The position numbers were made by a program, and so were the translations under genes. This document shows, piece after piece, positions 36,218 to 44,967 of a stretch of DNA of 64,000 nucleotides. The stretch comes from Coleofasciculus sp. FACHB-T130 (lineage in GTDB: Bacteria; Cyanobacteriota; Cyanobacteriia; Cyanobacteriales; FACHB-T130): NCBI RefSeq assembly GCF_014695375.1, contig NZ_JACJOG010000028.1, forward strand, positions 97,734 to 161,733. Reading direction: 5' to 3'. The notes beneath the pieces were generated by a model. It searched no databases, was not told the DNA's origin, and saw nothing but the letters and a program-made list of their open reading frames with translations. Each line of letters starts with the position of its first letter. Position 1 is the first letter of the stretch.

Positions 36218-37741
36218 ATGATAGGCATATTACTAGACCAGCGCTACCAGGTGATCCAGGCGCTAGGCCAAGGTGGATTTGGTCATACTTACATTGCCCA
36301 AGACACTCGCCGACCTGGGAACCCTACCTGCGTTGTTAAACACCTCAAACCCGCGACTAGCAATCCCGAATTTTTACAAACAGCGAGACGCCTGTTTAAT
36401 AGCGAAGCCGAAACTCTGGAAAAGTTGGGGAACCACGACCAAATTCCCCGGCTGTTAGCTTACTTTGAGGAGCAGGAAGAGTTTTACTTAGTGCAGGAAT
36501 TTATCGACGGACAGCCTCTAAGTGTAGAACTGCCACCAGGACAGCAGTGGAGCGAAAGTCAGGTGATTCAACTGCTGTCTGAAGTATTATCTATTCTGGA
36601 ATTTGTACACGAGAACGGGGTGATTCATCGGGATCTCAAACCGGATAATTTAATTCGCCGTTCTTCCGATAAGAAGTTAGTTTTGGTAGATTTTGGTGCC
36701 GTCAAACAGGTGCAGATGCAATCCGTCATCGCTCAAGAAGGGATGAATGAGACGGTTGCGATTGGTACCCCAGGCTATATGCCTAGCGAACAGGGACAAG
36801 GCAGACCCCGCCCTAGCAGCGATCTTTACGCACTGGGCATGATTGGTATCCAAGCCTTGACCGGGCTGAATCCCAGGCAATTAGCAGAAGATCCCGACAG
36901 CGGGGAGATTCTCTGGCGGCACTTGGCTCAAGTTAGCGATGGGTTAGCCGCTGTCCTGAGCCAGATGGTACGCCACTACTTCAAATTCCGCTACCAGTCA
37001 GCAACCGAGGCATTGCGATCGCTTGCTTCCCTAACCAATCCGAATTCCCCGGCAGCGATCGCCGCAGTCTTGGGACAGAAGGTGCGCGGTTACTGGAAAG
37101 ACGGTTCTGTGTCGGCAAATAAGGCACTGCGATCGCTCCAAGAACGCACCAATCCCCACGTCTCGCCCAATAACGCCTCTGCTCCTATTTCCACCCCGCC
37201 GATCGCACCACCTACGGACAATACCGTAACCATTGCTACAGGCAATTCATCGGAAACGTCGGTGGATTCTCCGGCTAGCGTCGCAGATGAAGCAACGCCC
37301 CCAAGCGCCCCCGTCACGCAGAACACGGTGACAATTGCTCCTGGAAATCCTGCCCCAGCTCCAATTAGTTCGTCGTCCAGCCTAGATTCTGGACTTAAAT
37401 CTCCTAACAAATTGCCGCTGTTAATTGGAGCAGGCACTGCTATCTTTGTGATTGCAATCGGGGGAATTTTTGCAAGTCGTCAAGTCCCGTCCTCTCCTGA
37501 AACGGCTAAAAATCAAATTACTGCGCCAGCTAAAAATGAAGTGAAAAACACTTGTGTTGTTGTTCTTAGTTCATCCAATGTCCGCTCTGTGGATGGACGA
37601 AAGAAAACAGGGGATGTTGTGAAAGCAGGAACCAAAGTCTCTGTCACTGGAAAAGAAGAAGGTGGCTGGATAGAAATTAATTCTCCAGTCTCCGGTTGGA
37701 TTTGGAAGGGTCGGACAAAAAACACCTGTCCTTCTAAATAG
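36218..37741 (+). CDS. Ser/Thr protein kinase with membrane helix and C-terminal SH3-like domain
   Basis: 507 residues. Kinase domain (about 5-265) with all key motifs: LGQGGFGHTYIAQD, VVKHLK, HRDLKPDNLI, DFGAVKQV, GYMPSEQ. A Pro/Ser/Thr-rich linker with two copies of a DNTVTIATGNSS / QNTVTIAPGNPA unit (about 335-385), one membrane helix (about 410-430) and an outer bacterial SH3-like domain (CVVVLSSSNVRSVDGR to VSGWIWKG), which in such kinases is thought to sense wall or exopolysaccharide. ATG 36218 (MIGILLDQRYQ) matches the usual N-terminus; ATG 36134 lies in a hairpin and is rejected. Confidence 0.9.
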   Translation: MIGILLDQRYQVIQALGQGGFGHTYIAQDTRRPGNPTCVVKHLKPATSNPEFLQTARRLFNSEAETLEKLGNHDQIPRLLAYFEEQEEFYLVQEFIDGQPLSVELPPGQQWSESQVIQLLSEVLSILEFVHENGVIHRDLKPDNLIRRSSDKKLVLVDFGAVKQVQMQSVIAQEGMNETVAIGTPGYMPSEQGQGRPRPSSDLYALGMIGIQALTGLNPRQLAEDPDSGEILWRHLAQVSDGLAAVLSQMVRHYFKFRYQSATEALRSLASLTNPNSPAAIAAVLGQKVRGYWKDGSVSANKALRSLQERTNPHVSPNNASAPISTPPIAPPTDNTVTIATGNSSETSVDSPASVADEATPPSAPVTQNTVTIAPGNPAPAPISSSSSLDSGLKSPNKLPLLIGAGTAIFVIAIGGIFASRQVPSSPETAKNQITAPAKNEVKNTCVVVLSSSNVRSVDGRKKTGDVVKAGTKVSVTGKEEGGWIEINSPVSGWIWKGRTKNTCPSK

Positions 37742-37788
37742 GAATAGTTCTTACTCCAAGACATTTAATTGTCCGGAGCTTTTGCGAT

Positions 37789-38652
37789 TCAGACTGGCGG
37801 CAATTCTAGGGGAATCGCACCTAATAAACCCGTGCGAAAATCATTTAATAGCTGTCGTGCTGTGCGCTCTACATCGCCTTTATGACGTTCATCTGCCACA
37901 GCTTGTAGATATTCGTCGCCTGCGAACGAAGTGGGATCTACTCCGTAGCGAGACTGTAAAGACTTCAATAGAAATAAATCGGCATCGGGGGCGTTGAGCG
38001 TTTTGAGCAAATCGACTAACGCAGATGCCACTCGTTGATTGTCGTAAGACGCCTCACCAATATCATCACAAATCGCTAACTTGAAGGCAGCAGGCTGATT
38101 TTCTAATTTGGAAGGCAAAACGCCAGGGGCATCTAAAAGTTCAATCTCATCGGAAATGCGTATCCAGCGCAGCTGGCGCGTTACACCCGCACGACGGGCG
38201 CTTTCTACTACTCGCTTTCCTAATAGCCGATTAATGAGCGCCGATTTGCCCACATTGGGAAACCCAATCGCAACGGCACGGACTGGACGAGGAAGCATCC
38301 CGCGATCGCTTCTTCGTTGATTCATCTCTACACCCGCCGCCTGCGCCGCCTGTGCCACTGCTGCCACACCCTTCCCATGCTGGGCATCTGTGAAGTATGG
38401 CGTTTCCCCCCGCTCCCTAAACCACTCAGTCCAGAGTTGCCGGACTGTGGGAGAAATCATATCCGTGCGGTTGAGTACCAATACCTTTGCCTTGCCGCCT
38501 ATCCACTCTGGCACGCGGGGATGGTGCGTAGAGATGGGAATTCGGGCGTCTCGCACTTCCAACACCACATCCACACGCTTGAGCTGTTCTTTAAGCGCTT
38601 TCTCAGCCTTGGCAATGTGTCCGGGATACCACTGAATTGAAGGAGTCGTCAT
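37789..38652 (-). CDS. rbgA: Ribosome biogenesis GTPase YlqF/RbgA
   Basis: 287 residues. Circularly permuted GTPase needed for late 50S subunit assembly; G4 (LNRTDMI) comes before G1 (GFPNVGKSALINRLLGKR) and G3 (LDAPGVL), as the family requires. N-terminus IQWYPGHIAKAEKALKE fits RbgA. ATG 38652 is fixed by this N-terminus, yet the sequence directly upstream (from 38655) is a run of ATTTTAG heptads, so there is no Shine-Dalgarno. Upstream on the same strand is a universal stress gene 77 bases away. Confidence 0.95.
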   Translation of the reverse strand: MTTPSIQWYPGHIAKAEKALKEQLKRVDVVLEVRDARIPISTHHPRVPEWIGGKAKVLVLNRTDMISPTVRQLWTEWFRERGETPYFTDAQHGKGVAAVAQAAQAAGVEMNQRRSDRGMLPRPVRAVAIGFPNVGKSALINRLLGKRVVESARRAGVTRQLRWIRISDEIELLDAPGVLPSKLENQPAAFKLAICDDIGEASYDNQRVASALVDLLKTLNAPDADLFLLKSLQSRYGVDPTSFAGDEYLQAVADERHKGDVERTARQLLNDFRTGLLGAIPLELPPV

Positions 38653-38654
38653 AA

Positions 38655-38723
38655 GATTTTAGATTTTAGATTTTAGATTTTAGATTTTAGATTGAATCTA
38701 AAATCCAAAATCCAAAATCTAAA
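38655..38723. repeat. Heptad array forming an imperfect hairpin, abutting the rbgA start
   Basis: Left arm: five ATTTTAG units (38656-38690) plus ATT. Right arm: ATCTAAA, ATCCAAA, ATCCAAA, ATCTAAA (38696-38723). The two arms are near-complementary; the differences become G-U pairs in a minus-strand transcript. The array starts three bases from the rbgA ATG and lies between the stress gene and rbgA. Confidence 0.9.
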
Positions 38724-38729
38724 CTTTGA

Positions 38730-39152
38730 CTAAGGAACAATCAATACCGGACAAGGAGATAAATTAATTACCCGGTTCGTGACGCTGTCAGTCATGCCTT
38801 CTTCAGTCAAACCCAGCCCTCGACAGCCCATCACAATTAAATCGGCGTCAATTTCGTCAGCAACATCGCAGATGGTAAAAGCTGGTTTGCCTTGACGCTC
38901 AATCGTTTGAGACTGGATGCCTTGATCGGCAAATAGATTTTGAGCTGTTTTGAGCAGTTCGGCGACTGCTTCTGGCGATGTCATTGCAGCATCTGAATTG
39001 AGCGGCGACACCTCTGGCTCTTGGCTGGGTTCTTCTACCACCGAAAGCAAAATTAATTTACTACCATACTTTTGCACAACATTTACAACGACATCAGCCG
39101 CTTCGCGCGCTTCTCGACTTTGATCGACAGGAAACAGAACAGTCTTGAACAT
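38730..39152 (-). CDS. Universal stress protein (UspA family)
   Basis: 140 residues, one USP domain: KTVLFPVDQSREAREAADVV at the start and DADLIVMGCRGLGLTEEGM with GS-like nucleotide loop near SVTNRVINLSPCPVLIVP. The G-2x-G-9x-G(S/T) ATP pattern is partly kept (GCRGLG, then VTNRV in place of GS-VTNRV). Cytoplasmic; role in stress adaptation. The start at ATG 39152 has CAGGAG 7 bases upstream; the frame to 39176 is not used. Divergent from pgk. Confidence 0.9.
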   Translation of the reverse strand: MFKTVLFPVDQSREAREAADVVVNVVQKYGSKLILLSVVEEPSQEPEVSPLNSDAAMTSPEAVAELLKTAQNLFADQGIQSQTIERQGKPAFTICDVADEIDADLIVMGCRGLGLTEEGMTDSVTNRVINLSPCPVLIVP

Positions 39153-39315
39153 GGCACGCTCCTGTAGAAACCCCAACTCTTGTAAAATGTGGACGGCTAG
39201 AGAGCTAGAAATAACCTTACCCCTGCATTTGGTTTGGTCTATCTAGCTTTTGAGGGAAAAGGGCAAACCACCAGTGACACGCGGTTGCTAGTGAAGAGTA
39301 TAAAAAGACGCAATT

Positions 39316-39321
39316 AGGAGG
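39316..39321 (+). promoter_or_regulatory. Ribosome binding site of pgk
   Basis: AGGAGG, 8 bases before the GTG start at 39330; it decides the GTG over later ATG codons. Confidence 0.85.
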
Positions 39322-39329
39322 TTTACGCT

Positions 39330-40529
39330 GTGTCCAAGAAAACTGTAGCAAATTTATCGGCATCCGATTTATCCGGCAAAAGGGTACTGGTACGGGCGGA
39401 TTTTAATGTACCGCTGGACAATGGCAACATTACTGACGATACTCGCATTCGGGCAGCTCTGCCGACAATTCAGGATTTAACTTCCAAAGGCGCTAAGGTA
39501 ATTCTGTCTAGTCACTTTGGGCGTCCCAAAGGTGTCGATGATAAATACCGCCTGACGCCGGTGGCAAAGCGCCTGTCTGAATTGTTGGGTAAAGAAGTTG
39601 TCAAGACTGACGACTGTATCGGTGATGATGTCGCTGCCAAGGTGGGGGCGATGCAAAATGGCGACGTGCTGCTGCTGGAAAATGTCCGCTTCTACCCAGA
39701 AGAAGAGAAGAATGACCCAGAATTCGCTAAAAAACTGGCTTCAGTTGCCGATTTATATGTGAATGATGCGTTTGGAACAGCTCACCGCGCTCATGCTTCT
39801 ACGGAGGGTGTAACCAAGTATCTCAGCCCATCGGTGGCGGGGTATTTGATTGAAAAGGAACTCCAGTATCTGCAAAGCGCGATTGAAAATCCTCAGCGTC
39901 CTTTGGCAGCAATTATCGGGGGTTCCAAGGTTTCTAGCAAGATTGGCGTCATCGAAACGCTGCTAGATAAGTGCGATAAGCTGATCCTGGGCGGCGGCAT
40001 GATTTTTACCTTCTACAAGGCTCGTGGGCTAAGTGTCGGTAAGTCGCTGGTAGAAGAAGATAAGTTAGAACTGGCCAAGTCTTTGGAAGCGAAGGCGAAA
40101 GAGCGTGGTGTTCAACTGCTATTGCCGACAGATGTCATCCTTGCAGATAATTTTGCGGCTGATGCCAATGCTCAAACGGTTAGCATTGACGCCATTCCCG
40201 ATGGTTGGATGGGTTTGGATATTGGTCCTGACTCGGTGAAATTCTTCCAGGAATCGCTTGCTGATTGCAAGACGGTAATCTGGAATGGTCCGATGGGAGT
40301 ATTCGAGTTTCCGCAATTTGCCAAGGGAACGGAAGCGATCGCGCGGACTCTGGCGGATCTCACGAAGAGCGGGACGACTACGATTATCGGCGGCGGCGAC
40401 TCGGTTGCTGCGGTGGAACAGTTGAACTTGGGCGAACAAATGAGCCACATCTCGACTGGCGGCGGCGCAAGTCTGGAGTTGCTGGAAGGGAAGGAACTTC
40501 CTGGGATTGCGGCGTTGAATGATGCCTAA
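39330..40529 (+). CDS. pgk: Phosphoglycerate kinase
   Basis: 399 residues. Interconverts 1,3-bisphosphoglycerate and 3-phosphoglycerate; serves the Calvin cycle and glycolysis in cyanobacteria. Signature [20 protein letters not shown], substrate loop [19 protein letters not shown], and the nucleotide site [11 protein letters not shown] and [11 protein letters not shown] are all present. Full length. GTG start set by AGGAGG. A strong 28-base palindrome follows 28 bases after the stop. Confidence 0.99.
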   Translation: MSKKTVANLSASDLSGKRVLVRADFNVPLDNGNITDDTRIRAALPTIQDLTSKGAKVILSSHFGRPKGVDDKYRLTPVAKRLSELLGKEVVKTDDCIGDDVAAKVGAMQNGDVLLLENVRFYPEEEKNDPEFAKKLASVADLYVNDAFGTAHRAHASTEGVTKYLSPSVAGYLIEKELQYLQSAIENPQRPLAAIIGGSKVSSKIGVIETLLDKCDKLILGGGMIFTFYKARGLSVGKSLVEEDKLELAKSLEAKAKERGVQLLLPTDVILADNFAADANAQTVSIDAIPDGWMGLDIGPDSVKFFQESLADCKTVIWNGPMGVFEFPQFAKGTEAIARTLADLTKSGTTTIIGGGDSVAAVEQLNLGEQMSHISTGGGASLELLEGKELPGIAALNDA

Positions 40530-40557
40530 GTTCTAAGAGTAAACAAATAAAATTCTT

Positions 40558-40585
40558 GTAGAGACGCGATTAATCGCGTCTCTAC
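40558..40585. terminator. Perfect 28-base palindrome after pgk (GTAGAGACG family)
   Basis: GTAGAGACGCGATT and its exact reverse complement AATCGCGTCTCTAC with no spacer, followed by GCTTTTTG, so it can act as an intrinsic terminator of pgk. The element family recurs at 23106-23139, and a half copy (ATTAATCGCGTCTC) lies at about 15463-15477. Confidence 0.8.
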
Positions 40586-40781
40586 GCTTTTTGGGGTATA
40601 TTGCTTCGCTGTCCTTCTCAAAGAGAGCGATCGCGTTTGTTGGGAAAGAGAGGGCGATCGCTTGTATTCAGTATTAAGTGAAATAGAGTGGACACCTGAC
40701 GGGGTGGTAGCGAAACGGTAGCGCTTAGAGCGATCGCTAGCTAAATTGGAGTACATACGGCGCTAAGGAACCAAGGGCGAG

Positions 40782-42200
40782 ATGCTGCAAGCACAGCAGG
40801 TATTGCAAGGGCGTTATCAACTTCAAGAAAAATTAGGACAAAATGCTGGGCGTCAAACCTGGCTGGCAACTGACATTGAGGCATCACCGCCACAACAAGT
40901 CATCGTCAAATTGCTAGCCTTCAGCCCCCAGATGCAGTGGGACGAATTCAAGTTATTTGAGCGTGAAGCGCAAGTTCTGAAAAATCTCGATTATCCCAAA
41001 ATTCCCCAATATCGAGATTATTTTTCCCTCGATAAACAGGTTGGCGCTGGTTTGTGCTGGTTTGGATTGGTGCAAGAATACATTCCCGGTGCCTCCCTGC
41101 AAGAATTATTGAAACAGGGCAAACGCTTTACCGAAGCCCAGGTACGGCAGATTGCCACCGAGGTGCTGAATATTCTTATCTATCTGCACGAGTTAAGCCC
41201 GCCGTTGCTGCACCGCGACATTAAGCCCAGCAACTTGATTTGGGGAGAAGATGAACAAATTTATCTGGTGGATTTCGGCGCAGTTCAAGATTCTGCTGTG
41301 GCGGAGGGAGTCACCTTCACTGTGGTGGGAACAACTGGCTATGCGCCGCTAGAGCAATTTTGGGGAAAGGCAGTTCCGGCATCCGACTTATATGCGCTGG
41401 GGGCGACTTTGATCCATTTGTTAACTGGCATCGCCCCGGCAGATTTGCCCCAAAAGAATTTACGGATTCACTTTAGCGACAAGGTTAGCCTTAACTCCAA
41501 TTTTGTCCGGTGGATTGAAGCGATCGCAGAACCCGATTTAGAGCAACGATATCGCACCGCCCGTCAAGCACTGGAGGATCTCAAAGCCAATCGTTCTCTC
41601 AACGCCCTCCTGCAACAAATCCGTCAGCCTGCTGGCAGTCGCGTTCAGCTTTGGAAGTCTTCTACTCAGTTAAAAATTAAAATTCCTGGGCGGGGAATCT
41701 TGCTAGTTAAAGACATTCTCGCCTTTACAGGGAAATTGATGCTAGTAGCGACCTCCATAATCGCTCTATTTTTGCTCGGTTTGGTGCTGTTATCGCTGGC
41801 TTTCTCAATATTTTATATGCTCCTCTCCCTGTTGTCATCGCTTCCTACGATGTTTTTGTTCATCTTCTCCATTCTATTAACACTTATTTTGGGTCGGCTA
41901 TGGATGAGCCTACACAATGAATTGTGGAAAATTCCCGCCGATTTGAAATGGCCCATACTCAACTATTGGGGAGATTATTGCATCGAATTCTATCAAGATA
42001 ACTTTGTAATTAAAAGGGAATTGTTTGGGTTGAAATATCTTAGCCATCGGGGGAAAGTTTCTAGCATCAAAAATGTTGAAGTAATTCCTTTAGAAGGAGT
42101 CACTCTCGAAACTGGATTGCTGAAATACTGTTTCGCTCAGAACCTGACTGAACCTGAATGTAACTGGATAGCTCGACAGATCCAAGACTGGCTGAGATAG
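40782..42200 (+). CDS. Ser/Thr kinase, array member 1: membrane domain plus PH-like C-terminus
   Basis: 472 residues. Kinase domain (about 10-270): altered glycine loop LGQNAGRQTWLATD, Lys in VIVKLLAF, Glu in FEREAQVLKN, HRDIKPSNLIWG, VDFGAVQD, GYAPLEQFWG. The HRD, DFG and Lys/Glu pair argue for activity in spite of the loop. Then about three membrane helices (300-385) and a C-terminal domain (about 390-470) ending LLKYCFAQNLTEPECNWIAR, a tail also seen in other cyanobacterial kinases. ATG 40782; the first residues MLQAQQVLQGRYQL are shared with the next two genes. Spaced 83 bases from member 2, same strand. Confidence 0.92.
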   Translation: MLQAQQVLQGRYQLQEKLGQNAGRQTWLATDIEASPPQQVIVKLLAFSPQMQWDEFKLFEREAQVLKNLDYPKIPQYRDYFSLDKQVGAGLCWFGLVQEYIPGASLQELLKQGKRFTEAQVRQIATEVLNILIYLHELSPPLLHRDIKPSNLIWGEDEQIYLVDFGAVQDSAVAEGVTFTVVGTTGYAPLEQFWGKAVPASDLYALGATLIHLLTGIAPADLPQKNLRIHFSDKVSLNSNFVRWIEAIAEPDLEQRYRTARQALEDLKANRSLNALLQQIRQPAGSRVQLWKSSTQLKIKIPGRGILLVKDILAFTGKLMLVATSIIALFLLGLVLLSLAFSIFYMLLSLLSSLPTMFLFIFSILLTLILGRLWMSLHNELWKIPADLKWPILNYWGDYCIEFYQDNFVIKRELFGLKYLSHRGKVSSIKNVEVIPLEGVTLETGLLKYCFAQNLTEPECNWIARQIQDWLR

Positions 42201-42283
42201 GAGCGAATGACCGAGGACCATCCCAAACTAGGTATTCGTAATCCTTCAATCCTTCAATTAGCAACTAACTAAGTAAAATTATC

Positions 42284-43651
42284 ATGCTGCAAGCAGAAAA
42301 GATATTACAGGGGCGTTATCACCTCACACAACAACTGGGACAAAATGCAGGGCGTCAAACCTGGCTGGCAGAAGATTTAGAAGCAGAACCCAGCGAATCG
42401 GTAATTGTCAAATTGCTAGCTTTCAGCCCTCAAATGCAGTGGGAGGAACTCAAGCTGTTTGAACGGGAAGCTCAAGTTTTGAAAAACTTAAACCATCCCA
42501 GAATTCCGACCTATCAAGATTATTTTTCTCTCGATGAACAGGCAGGCGGCGGCTTACCTTGGTTTGGATTAGTGCAAGATTACATTCCCGGCAATTCCCT
42601 GCGTCAGCTATTAGATCAAGACAAAAAATTTACAGCAGAGCAGGTACGCTATGTTGCCACGGACATCCTAGAAATTCTAATTTATCTGCACGAATTAAGT
42701 CCACCTGTATTACATCGAGACATTAAACCTAGCAACATAATTTTGGGGGAAGATCGGCAGTTTTATTTGGTTGATTTTGGTGCGGTTCAAGACCGTGCAA
42801 AGGCAGAAGGTGTCACCTTTACTGTGGTGGGAACCAGTGGCTATGCGCCACCAGAACAGTTGTGGGGACGTGCAGTTCCATCATCCGACCTTTACGCACT
42901 AGGAGCCACCCTAATCCACTTGTTAACTGGAACGCCGCCTTCTGAGTTACCGCAGCATCAGATGCGGATTCAATTTACCGATAAAGTTAGCCTCAATCCT
43001 CATTTCAGCAGTTGGATTGAGAAGCTTATAGAGCCAGCTCCAGAAAAACGATTTACCACGGCGCGCGAGGCACTTGAAGCTCTGCAACAAGTGGAAAATT
43101 TTAAAAGCTCCAATAGCGAAACAGAGGCTCCGTCAAAGGGCAATTCGGTTCGTTATGGTCGTTTAGTCCTTTTAACTGTGCTGCCATTATTTACTTTTAT
43201 GGCTCTCATTTCGGCTATTGCTCTGCCAAGTTTTTTTGCCAAGCGGGCCAAAATTGAAAACTCAGAAGCGAAACAATCTGTTGGGGCGATGAATCGGGGT
43301 CAGCAAGCTTATTTTATAGAAAAAAATGACTTTTCTGATTCGGTTGAAAAACTAGGGGTTGGTGTTGAAAATAAGAAAGGAAATTACGAATATGCAACTC
43401 ATATGGTGGCGAGTAAAGCTGCATTTAACTACGCAATACCCCATCGTAATAACAAAAGCTATGTTGGAGGTGTGTTTATAGTACCTGCAAAATCCTCAGA
43501 TGCTGTTAAGGGCAAGATGAAAACAATAGCAATTTTGTGTGAATCTAATGCTGTTGGTGCTACCAAACTACCAGAGCCAATTTATAACAATGGCAAACCA
43601 GCCTGTCCTGCGGGCACACTAGAGATACCAAAAGAGCAGATAGGAAGGTAG
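42284..43651 (+). CDS. Ser/Thr kinase, array member 2: fused to a type IV pilin-like domain
   Basis: 455 residues. Kinase (about 10-270) near-identical in plan to its neighbours: LGQNAGRQTWLAEDLEAE, VIVKLLAF, HRDIKPSNIILG, VDFGAVQD. A membrane helix (about 290-312) runs into a segment matching cyanobacterial type IV pilin-like G/H proteins: AIALPSFFAKRAKIENSEAK, QSVGAMNRGQQAYFIEKNDF, SDSVEKLGVGVENKKGNYEY, and a late Cys pair (ILCESN, KPACPAG). The prepilin-peptidase GFTLIE site is absent, so it should stay membrane-bound with the pilin head outside and the kinase inside. ATG 42284. Next member starts 106 bases on. Confidence 0.9.
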   Translation: MLQAEKILQGRYHLTQQLGQNAGRQTWLAEDLEAEPSESVIVKLLAFSPQMQWEELKLFEREAQVLKNLNHPRIPTYQDYFSLDEQAGGGLPWFGLVQDYIPGNSLRQLLDQDKKFTAEQVRYVATDILEILIYLHELSPPVLHRDIKPSNIILGEDRQFYLVDFGAVQDRAKAEGVTFTVVGTSGYAPPEQLWGRAVPSSDLYALGATLIHLLTGTPPSELPQHQMRIQFTDKVSLNPHFSSWIEKLIEPAPEKRFTTAREALEALQQVENFKSSNSETEAPSKGNSVRYGRLVLLTVLPLFTFMALISAIALPSFFAKRAKIENSEAKQSVGAMNRGQQAYFIEKNDFSDSVEKLGVGVENKKGNYEYATHMVASKAAFNYAIPHRNNKSYVGGVFIVPAKSSDAVKGKMKTIAILCESNAVGATKLPEPIYNNGKPACPAGTLEIPKEQIGR

Positions 43652-43757
43652 ATAAGGGCGCTGTGACAAGATAAAAAACCGAATTATCAGTATACGTGAA
43701 GGCAAATACTAAGTTTCTAAATCCCTCATCTCAGCTTTCTACGGAAAATAACGAATA

Positions 43758-44945
43758 ATGCTGCAAGCCGAACAGATATTACAGGGGCGTTATCAACTCA
43801 AACAAAGATTGGGACAAAATGCGGGACGACAAACTTGGTTAGCGACGGATATTGAAACTGAAGAAAAAAATTTAGTCGTTGTCAAACTCCTCGCATTTGG
43901 CGGCGAGGTACAGTGGGACGATCTCAAACTGTTTGAGCGAGAAGCACAAATCCTTAAGCAGTTGAATCATCCCCGAATTCCTAAATATGGGGATGATTTT
44001 TGTATCGATGAGCGATCGCTCTGGTTCGGGTTAGTCCAAGAACACATCCCCGGTACCTCTCTGAAGGAATTACTCTTACAAGGGAAAAAGTTCACTGAAA
44101 AGGAAGTCCGTAAGATTGCCTCGGAAATTCTGAATATTCTGATTTATCTACACGAGCTGAGTCCCCCAGTCCTACACCGAGACATCAAACCGAGCAATTT
44201 AATTTGGGGTGATGACGACAAGGTATATTTGGTTGATTTTGGAGCGGTGCAAGATAAAGCCGCGAAAGAGGGAGCTACCTTTACCGTCGTCGGAACTTAC
44301 GGCTATGCGCCGATGGAACAATTTGGCGGAAGGTCTGTTCCAGCTTCAGACTTGTATTCCCTGGGAGCCACTTTAATTCATTTGTTGACAGGTACGGCAC
44401 CGGCAGATTTGCCTTCTCGGAACTTGCGGATTCAATTTTCTGAACAGGTGAGCATCAGTCCCCCATTCATTAGCTGGATTCAAAAGTTAACAGAACCAGC
44501 TCCAGAGGAACGGTTCGCGAGTGCAAAATCTGCCCTGAAAGCGCTTAAAGAAGGAACAAGGATTAAAACTTCAACGGGTATCCAACCTTCAAAGCAACCA
44601 ACCCTGGTCAATAATTCTGGGCAAGGCGGTTTATTGGATGAGACAGTACCAGTACCTGATGAAATCAAAGGTTGGAATTGGGGCGCATTTCTGATGCCTT
44701 ATCTATGGCCTTTGAGCAATCATGTTTGGATTGGACTTTTAGCCTGGATACCGAGTATCGGTTGGTTGATGGGGTTCGCCCTCGGTTCTAAGGGCAATGA
44801 ATGGGCTTGGAAAAGTAAAAAATGGCGGAGTATTGAACAATTCAAAGCCCATCAAAGAGGCTGGGCGATCGCGGGATTATTTATCGGGATACCGATGGCT
44901 TGGGCATATATCTGGATACTCACCCTTTTTCTCCATGCCCTCTAA
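43758..44945 (+). CDS. Ser/Thr kinase, array member 3: two or three membrane helices at C-terminus
   Basis: 395 residues. Same catalytic module: LGQNAGRQTWLATDIETE, VVVKLLAF, HRDIKPSNLIWG, VDFGAVQD, GYAPMEQFGG. After a short linker comes a DUF2628-like membrane domain (about 300-395) with GWNWGAFLMPYLWPLSNHVW, LGSKGNEWAWKSKKWRSIEQ and a final helix. ATG 43758 begins MLQAEQILQGRYQL like its siblings. It ends 22 bases before the stop of the convergent ATPase gene. Function as a membrane sensor kinase is inferred. Confidence 0.92.
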   Translation: MLQAEQILQGRYQLKQRLGQNAGRQTWLATDIETEEKNLVVVKLLAFGGEVQWDDLKLFEREAQILKQLNHPRIPKYGDDFCIDERSLWFGLVQEHIPGTSLKELLLQGKKFTEKEVRKIASEILNILIYLHELSPPVLHRDIKPSNLIWGDDDKVYLVDFGAVQDKAAKEGATFTVVGTYGYAPMEQFGGRSVPASDLYSLGATLIHLLTGTAPADLPSRNLRIQFSEQVSISPPFISWIQKLTEPAPEERFASAKSALKALKEGTRIKTSTGIQPSKQPTLVNNSGQGGLLDETVPVPDEIKGWNWGAFLMPYLWPLSNHVWIGLLAWIPSIGWLMGFALGSKGNEWAWKSKKWRSIEQFKAHQRGWAIAGLFIGIPMAWAYIWILTLFLHAL

Positions 44946-44967
44946 AAACCTCGCCAAGATCGCGTGG

